A DNA stretch of 64,000 bases from Gnetum montanum (Eukaryota > Streptophyta > Gnetopsida > Gnetales > Gnetaceae), in assembly GCA_015680685.1 (NCBI GenBank), contig MNCI01033639.1, positions 409,398 to 473,397 on the forward strand. Reading direction: 5' to 3'. Position numbers and translations under genes: made by a program. This document shows, piece after piece, positions 57,401 to 64,000 of this stretch (position 1 is its first letter; each line of letters starts with the position of its first letter). The notes under the pieces were generated by a model. The model worked only from the letters and a program-made list of their open reading frames with translations, made no database searches and had not been told where the DNA came from.

Positions 57401-59740
57401 AAAAAATCATTAGGATGTTATTGGCATGAACCTTTATTATATTTTTATAGAAGCTATTGAACAATGTTCTCTTGGTCAAGAGCTAACTAGAGAAGTCTTC
57501 AAACTTATTCCTAAGGAAGATGATCTTTCCCATATTGGTAATTTGAATCCTATTACTCTTTTGAATTCTATTTATAAGATTTTGAGGTAAATGTCTAACT
57601 AAAAGATTAAAGCCAGTTATTCCTCAGTTAATTACTCTAGTGCAAATTAGCTTTGTAAAAGTTAGATATATTTTGGATAATGTTGTTGTAGCTCAGTAGG
57701 GTATCAATGGACTAAAATTCCAATTAAGGCATTGCTTTTTAAAAGCTTGATTATGCTAAAGCATAAGATAGAATTGAATGAAAGTTTATTAATATTTATC
57801 TTCATAAATATGATTTTAAATAAAAATTTATATGGCTGAGACTCTTTTTACAAATGCTAATGCACTTCTGGCTACAAATGTTGGTATTACTAATAATTTT
57901 AAGCTTCAATGCTTAGATAGGTAAGGTTGTGATCTTGCTCCTTATCTCTTCATCCTTGCTGTAGATTTTTTATGTCATGCTATACAAAAGAACTAGAAAC
58001 ATAATTTGCTACAAGGAATCTTTATTAAAAATAATGTTCCTACATTAAATATGTATTCTGTATATGGCTCATTTTAGAAGATAAATAATCACAAAGGTAT
58101 TGCAAATCATATTTTTTTTTACTATATTGATCAATATTGTAAATTTTTATGCTATTTGATTAATTAGCTCAAATCTTGTATTTTTTCCAATAAGGGGTTT
58201 AAAAAATGGGCTTTGTCTAAATCTTAACATTTTTTTGAAAAGTCAAATATTTTCAAATTTTTATGCCTTTGTTTTTCCTTTGTTGGATCTTCAAAAACTT
58301 TATGGGATGTTATAGTGAAGAAAATTAAACAAAAACTTATTTAGTTGAAGGAGAAGAAGCTTTTAATAGCTAGTAAGTTTATTGTTTGTAAGCATATCAT
58401 TTTAGCTACTCATGTATATTATTGATTATAGTATTTTTTTCATATTGTCCCATTTATCAATTTATGTAAAATTTTCTTTGGAGTAGTAGGCATTCTAAAA
58501 AAGGATTTTGTCGTGTTATTTGGGACATCTATACTTCTCACAAAGAGGGTGGTGGATTAGGATTCATGAATTATTTATTATAATAAGGGTATTGTTTTGT
58601 ATGTCAAGTGGATTGTTAAATGCTTATTTGGTGGAGAGTCTTGGAAGCTTCTTTTTCATAAGTATATTTAAATAGGTAAGCCTAGATGTAGTGATTACCG
58701 AAAAGGTACTCATTTCTAAAATTAGATTCTTTTTCCAAAAAGTATTACGATATTAGATTCTATTTTTATAAAGCATATTTGGAAGGTTTGGAGTTTTACG
58801 AGTGATTGTTGGAACTTCAATAGTATTACTATTTCTATCTTTATGCTTGATAAGATTTCTCCTTGGTGGCTTCCCATTAATAGTGAACTATGAGCTATTA
58901 AGTGTCCACGCATTTACAATATATGGTATAAGCTTGACATTTGTGTATACTTTTATTAGTTCTAATACTAATATTTGATCAAGATTTAATTAACTTTTGA
59001 AGGTTAAGCACAATATCTAGTTACAAAAGTAGAAATTTTAGAAGATATGGAATGCTAATACTCCAAAAATTAGATGTTTGTTATGATATTTGACTCATCA
59101 AGGTTTTCCTATTGGTATTTGGTGCTCTCATTTAGGTGTTCACGATCTAATATGTCTTGTCTACAACATGGAAGATATATTCATCCATTATTATTTTTAC
59201 TTGTCCCCTTGCTCGTAGCTCTTGGACTTACTGTAGTAGGTATTTACATGATTTTTATCCAAGATTAGATGAAGTTTTATTTGGTGACACTTTTAAACTT
59301 CAAGGATTTCTATTGCATATTTGGTGTTGCTTTTGTCCTTTTATTCTTTATGCCATCTAGAGGTTTTTATGTAATGTAGTTTTTCATAGAGATTATCTAG
59401 CTAATATTTTTTCATTATTAGTTCAAGGTGATATCATTAAATAGCCAATGTTTTTAGTTGAATTCCTAAATATTTCTCTCTTTATTTTTTGCTTTTTATT
59501 AACAAGAATTCTTTAGTAAGAAATAAAAGCTGATTTGCATGCTTCTACACGAGGGCAAGGTCTGATTCTTTTCCTATCCTAGAAGAAATATTTTTTAGGA
59601 TTGGTTGTAAGGATGAAAATATGAAAAGGCATCTTCAAACCATTAGACCTTTTCTATTTGTTGTTTTGAAGTTTCTCCTTGATTTTTCTACTTTTGTACT
59701 TTAAATTTTTATTTTTATTATATTTAACTTTTAGGGTCCA
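54426..59740 (+). mobile_element. Degraded L1-like non-LTR retrotransposon (LINE)
   Basis: ORF2 pieces in order on the plus strand. Endonuclease at 56030-56700: YFKQHTTTLVRILHYNKTIR, GPFGIYNIYALTSSTNRISI, PWPFSGDFNMI (the GDFN motif). RT at 57280-57760: KDVVFSLFNHKPLSFDGISI (for APGPDG), LTREVFKLIPKEDDL, LNPITLLNSIYKIL (for RPISLLN-YKI). Zinc-binding reverse-transcriptase C-terminal domain at about 59030-59360: KIRCLL-type W/R...L-T-H-Q-GFPIGIWCSHLGVHDL, CPLARSSWTY. Stops everywhere. 54426-55900 may hold ORF1 (an open piece 54955-55182) but I see no zinc knuckle. No clean poly(A) tail or target duplication. Confidence 0.75.
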
Positions 59741-59849
59741 ACACCTCAAATTAGAACTTGGAGTTTTCAAATTAAGAATTTTACAGCTATGTTGACACTT
59801 CTTATTATTTTTATTTTTATTATGGTTTTATAAGGATAATGGTTTGTCT

Positions 59850-59990
59850 TAAAACCTAAAACTTTTTTTGGATAACATTTACCCTCAAGACGTATAGTTA
59901 AATTAAAAATTTATAACTCAACATTACCCACAAGAATCAAATCCTTGATGATAAATAATTTATTAGTCAAGTGTAATACCATACCTATGA
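59850..59990 (-). mobile_element. SINE-like element, family S1, copy 3
   Basis: Minus strand carries GGATTTGATTCTTGTGGG (B-box region), AATGTTGAGTTATAAATTTT, CGTCTTGAGGGTAAATGTTA and an A7 run, in the same order as copy 2. The A box is decayed. Confidence 0.5.
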
Positions 59991-60084
59991 TATTTTGTGA
60001 TTTTCTTATGACATCATTGATATAATAGATTTTGGGAAGAGGGGGTATGATATGTGTATGTGTTTGAGCCTTGAAATAATTGTA

Positions 60085-60205
60085 ATATAGATACACCCCA
60101 AGAAATATAGTGTAATTAGAACTTTATAACTTAGCATTGCCTACTAGAATTGAATCTATGACTTTGAGATTCTAAATTAAGAGTGATGAAACTTGATATG
60201 TTAGG
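60085..60205 (-). mobile_element. SINE-like element, family S1, copy 4
   Basis: Minus strand carries CATAGATTCAATTCTAGTAG, ATGCTAAGTTATAAAGTTCT and CTTGGGGTGTATCTATATT. The last block is nearly identical to copy 1 (8040-8060), so copies 1 and 4 belong to one subfamily. Confidence 0.5.
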
Positions 60206-60224
60206 TAGTTGAGTCATCAGGATA

Positions 60225-61254
60225 TGATGAAGCATCATTTTTTCAAGTGTATTAGTCAACTAAGATATCATAGATACTATATCACAAATGCTACATCACA
60301 TCTACATTGTAGGATCCCCATCAATGCATCTTAGTTGGCTACTACATCATAGATGCTACATCACATTTAGTATATCATCTGTAGTATATCATAGATGCTA
60401 TATCACATCTACTATAACTTAGCTAAGTTGATGCATGCTCATTGATGCATCCCAGTTGACATAGCCACATGAGTTAATGCATCCCCATCAACATAGTGTT
60501 TATATTTGTGTATAAATATATGAGCATGCACCATGTATTTGATACCATTTAGTCAATAGTGTGGCCAAACTCTTTCTTTCATCTTAGAAAATAGTTAGTA
60601 AGTGCCCGCAATGTGGGTTTGAGTCAATTTTACAATGTCTTATTCAAGTGGCATTATACCTAAACACATTCCATGAACAATAATAAGATCAAGATTGATT
60701 TATATTTATTGTAGCACTTTGACTTAGAATAGATTTACTTTTAATGCAATTTACCTTCTATGTAAATAGTTAATATTTACATTTCCATGCATGTTAATCA
60801 ATTGGTAGAATGAGTATGACCAATTTTGAGCATAAACATTTATTCACATGGTAACCCTAGTAGCATTATTGCTTGGTTCACTTAGTAGCATAACACTTGG
60901 TGATCCCCGTAGTGGGTACGTGAGTTCAAAACATGTATGATAAGTTGGGAATAGACACTCATCATCCTTATGATAATTTAATATTTAATTTTATTATTAA
61001 TTAGATTGAATAATAATTTCTATGACATTATTCAATTAGTTTAAGGCCTCAACAACATCAATAATTATATGTCTTACTTTGGACTAAACCATATGTGATA
61101 AAGCTACCACTAGTCTAAGTGAGAAGACAACAACCTACGATCAATGCTTAACAATCTAGATACCACACTAGTTCCATTGACAAAATTCGACCAAATTTCA
61201 CATGAATGCTTATGATTCATATGGTTGGATGTAGGGGATACCTACTACTGATCA
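60225..61254 (+). repeat. E3 5' LTR
   Basis: Starts TGATGAAGCATCATTTTTTC, ends ...ACTGATCA before a primer site. U3 (60260-60480) is packed with ACATCATAGATGCTACATCA-type words; TATA box TATAAATATA at 60512-60521. The R/U5 part matches the E2 LTR (ATCATATGTC/GCCTCACTTTGGACTAAACC region near 61070). Confidence 0.75.
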
Positions 61255-61275
61255 TTAGCACCATTGCTAAGGATG
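61255..61275 (+). promoter_or_regulatory. E3 primer-binding site
   Basis: TTAGCACCATTGCTAAGGA directly after the LTR; decayed TTGGCGCCGTTGCC(G/A)(G/A)GGA. Confidence 0.7.
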
Positions 61276-61439
61276 CTATTAGTGATCTAGATTAGTTCTA
61301 TTATAAATGATCATTATGAAAACATTAATGATCTATCTTTTTGGAAATATTAATATTTTAATTTATACAAACATTATTAACTACAAACATATCTTCTTCA
61401 CATAAGGCCTATAGTCCATCATATAATGAAAACACTAGT

Positions 61440-63860
61440 AGGAATAATGATAGGATGTATGTTGAAGAGAATTGGAGTGAACCACTATAAGTAGGGGTCT
61501 CATATGCTTATTTCGATCATTACTATATTCAAAGGCTATGTTTAACTATTGCAGACAATCTGAGAGGGGATGAAGTAAATCCTAGAATAAGAAGGACCTC
61601 AAGGTTGAGGACCTCCTACAAAAATAGAAGACATAAACCAAGGGATCATATGGGAAGATATAGAAGCCATGGTAATTCTCCTAGTTCACCATCTTCCTCT
61701 TCATCTTCAATGTCTAGTTTTGATGAAGATGAATGTATGGAGATAGAGCTGAACTAAGGGGTCATGATAAAGATAGAAATAGGAACCAACGATAAGATAC
61801 AAGATAGAAATAAGTACCAAAGGAAGCATAGATAAGACTATCACTATAGAGATTATAAACCATGATATGTCTGATGATGATAAATGCTTGTTGGCTACTA
61901 GAAGCATGATAGAGATCAAGGAGGTAATTAGAATATCCTATAGGCATCAAACGGAAACTCGTATTAAATAACTTGATATGAATAACATTCCTAGATTTGA
62001 GGGAGGCTACAATTTTTATCCACAACATCATTTACAAGTCTTCTATGATGTATGCACCTTGAAAAATATTGAAAGTAAGTACCAAAAGCTTAAGTTTCTT
62101 TCTAGGATGCTAATAGACAAAGATAAAAGTTGGTATAGAGCATTAGAATAAGATTCAATCAATCGGTGGTCCACAATGCTTGAGTTCTTCAAAGAGAAAT
62201 ACCAACCCTATTCAAGAGTGTCCAATCTAAGAAAACAAATCCAAGGGTGGAAGTAAGAGAATCATGAATCCCTTGATATAGCCTTGGGTAAATACTATTC
62301 TATGCTACATAGATGCCTAGGCCATGGATTTTCTCAAAAAGAACAACTTTGTCACATCATAGATGGGCTTCATAACAAAATAAGGGAGACCCTTGAGATT
62401 TATTCCCAAGGAATATTAATGAAACTGAGCACTCATTAGATAGAAAATTTAATTGAATAGGAAGCAAAAGAAGAAGTAGAGCTATGCAAAAGGAATAGTA
62501 TAGAATAATATAATTGGGATCCAACTTCTCATAAGAAGAAGGTTCATAATTATGATTAGGAAAAAGAGGTAGCTCATAATGAGTTGATTTCATAGAAACC
62601 TTACTAATATAAAATTCTATCACTGAGATTGAGGTAAGGGTAGATAATATGTGAGAGTTGATGGATGAAAAGATTACAACCAACTTGAAAATCATAGAGG
62701 AGAAGGTAAAGAAAATATGATGAAGTGATCGAAATAAGATGAGGAGAAAAAACCATGAAAACAAGTAAGAACACTTATTAACAAAGAGAAATATAGTTGT
62801 AGTAGAAGATGTTGCAAACTCAAATACAGAGGATGATGGATGTGACATTTATCAATATAAACATCTAAAGAGGTATTGCCCAATTATGTTACATCTACAA
62901 GATCTTGGGATTTTTACTTTGAATCCTAAGTTTGTGGAAAAGAAAATGCTTAGGAGATTATCTTACCTATAAGACAATTATAAATAGTCCTACAACCAAT
63001 AGCACTATCCAAGAGAGACTTCTTATTAATCTCAAGCCTACTATCAAGAATACTGGCAAAACCCATATTTGTGGGGATGCCATTAATAAACCAACAATAC
63101 CGTTATCACCAACTTGACCCTTATGGATGCTATGTTCAACAACTTGTTTTTCCAAATGATTCTACTTCCCATACCTCAAATCACTAATACTAGTATCCTG
63201 AATATCATCAACCCACAACATCTCCTAGGGGATCATCATTCCATACCTCTTATCATCTATCACATCCTCAATATTATGATACTTCCCTCCAATATATGTC
63301 ACACCACCAACAATGCAAGAAGGATTGGAACCACAACCCCAATAGAAGAATGCAACTTATGGTATGAACATACAAAAAGATAATAGTGTTAGTATCCCTC
63401 AGCAGAAGTCTTGAAAACATTCTTTCTTTAGGATAGTTTCCACACATGTGAATCAAACTAGTAAACCTACTAGCTCATCAAAACTAGCACAAGGATAATT
63501 TGGTGCAATTCCCTTCTTCACAAAGATAATGTCTCCTAATCCTATGTAAAAGCTAATAACCATTACCACTCCAACATAAAACATAAAAGATAAACCTATC
63601 ACCATGGAGAGCCAAAAAATTCCATGCATTACTAATAATAATAAAGGACGCAATTGTGGGCTGAAAGTTCAAAGTGATAACATGATTCCTCTACCAACCC
63701 ACAACAAACTTAAGGAACAAGTGTATATGCAAAACTATGTTTGCATAATAGCCACTAAATCAAAAGACATCCAATGGCTAGAAAATGAGAATACCAAACT
63801 GAAACACCATAAAAATTTGCATGTTATAACTAATTTTCATCATGTAGCCTTCACCCCATG
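61440..63860 (+). pseudogene. E3 gag pseudogene
   Basis: Aligns with E2 gag in order: MYVEENWSE (61460), the Ser-rich run (61680-61715), LLATRSMIEIKEVIRIS, LDMNNIPRFEGGYN, P-Q-H-H-x-Q-V/A (62020), YQKLKFLSRMLID then SWYRALE and RWWSTMLEFFKEKYQPYSRV (62080-62230), SLDIALGKYYSMLHRC, HIIDGLHNKIRETL, and near the end YVCIIATKSKDIQWLENEN (63740-63790). Many stops. The 163-codon minus frame at 62848-62360 is antisense to this gag and not a gene. Confidence 0.75.
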
Positions 63861-64000
63861 AAACCTGAGGTAAAACTTCATTGTAAATGTGAAGATTCTA
63901 ACCCATGGAGGGCAATCTCACATATCCCATGCTTTTGGGACTGAAAAATGCTTCATAAGTGGTCAAAGCCTCATCCCCTAGGTGAAAAAGTCACCTAGTG
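63861..64000 (+). other. E3 interior running off the window
   Basis: Sequence after the gag C-terminus; nothing recognised in the 140 bases left. Confidence 0.5.

Noticed and set aside
60260-60480. CRISPR-like spaced repeats
   Set aside because: Words are irregularly spaced, partly overlapping and sit in LTR U3 of a plant element; no cas genes and not a prokaryotic sequence.
62357-62848. Longest open frame in the window (163 codons, minus strand), Ser/Phe-rich
   Set aside because: It is exactly antisense to the E3 gag, and its composition is the complement of a Lys/Glu/Asn-rich coding sequence. No domain or homologue in the E2 copy frame.

Overview
The window reads as nuclear DNA of a large-genome seed plant. 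It holds one intact spliced chloroplast-protein gene in a sea of old, nested, AT-rich, CpG-poor retrotransposon wrecks. Spliceosomal introns (GT...AG), a chloroplast transit peptide, Ty3/gypsy elements with plant-type primer-binding sites, an L1-like LINE and tRNA-derived SINEs all point to a plant. The extreme decay of the elements (no open frame over about 160 codons in any of them) suggests a slow-turnover genome such as a gymnosperm; that last step is inference.

Host gene. Minus strand 27024-22803 encodes a CPP1-like (DUF3353) thylakoid/envelope J-like protein of 276 residues in five exons. I joined the exons by eye; all junctions keep frame and obey GT-AG. Its 2.66-kb third intron carries a possible SINE. 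Nothing else in the window looks like a functional gene.

Left block, 1-20924. An outer minus-strand Ty3/gypsy element (E7) was split twice. Its reverse transcriptase lies at 1-144, its protease, gag and primer site at 7474-10691, and its LTR at 10692-11307 continuing at 20707-20924. Element E1 (plus, 145-7473) sits between its protease and RT. Element E2 (plus, 11308-20706) sits inside its LTR with a near-matching 5-bp target duplication. E1 and E2 both lack recognisable pol. E2 keeps gag plus a large downstream coiled-coil ORF.

Middle block, 27025-41552. A minus LTR (E8), then a plus element (E5: LTR with a SINE inserted, gag partly inverted, RT, RNase H), then a Tekay/Del-like LTR with a tRNA-Met-type primer site (E6), then a Tat/Ogre-like LTR end and gag (E9).

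Right block, 41553-64000. E4 (minus, 41553-54425) is the most complete element: LTR, primer site, gag, protease, RT, RNase H, integrase, a long spacer with an internal TATA box, a coiled-coil ORF, polypurine tract, LTR. After it come a degraded LINE (about 54.4-59.7 kb), two SINE copies, and the 5' part of E3 (plus, LTR and gag), which runs off the end.

Most interesting: E2 and E4, on opposite strands and with quite different LTRs, share a third gene 3' of pol. It begins with a conserved Met-Ala-x-Lys-Arg-Gly start, is preceded by its own TATA box and (in E2) an apparent intron ending exactly at the ATG. In each element the internal promoter carries the short repeated motif seen in that element's own LTR U3.
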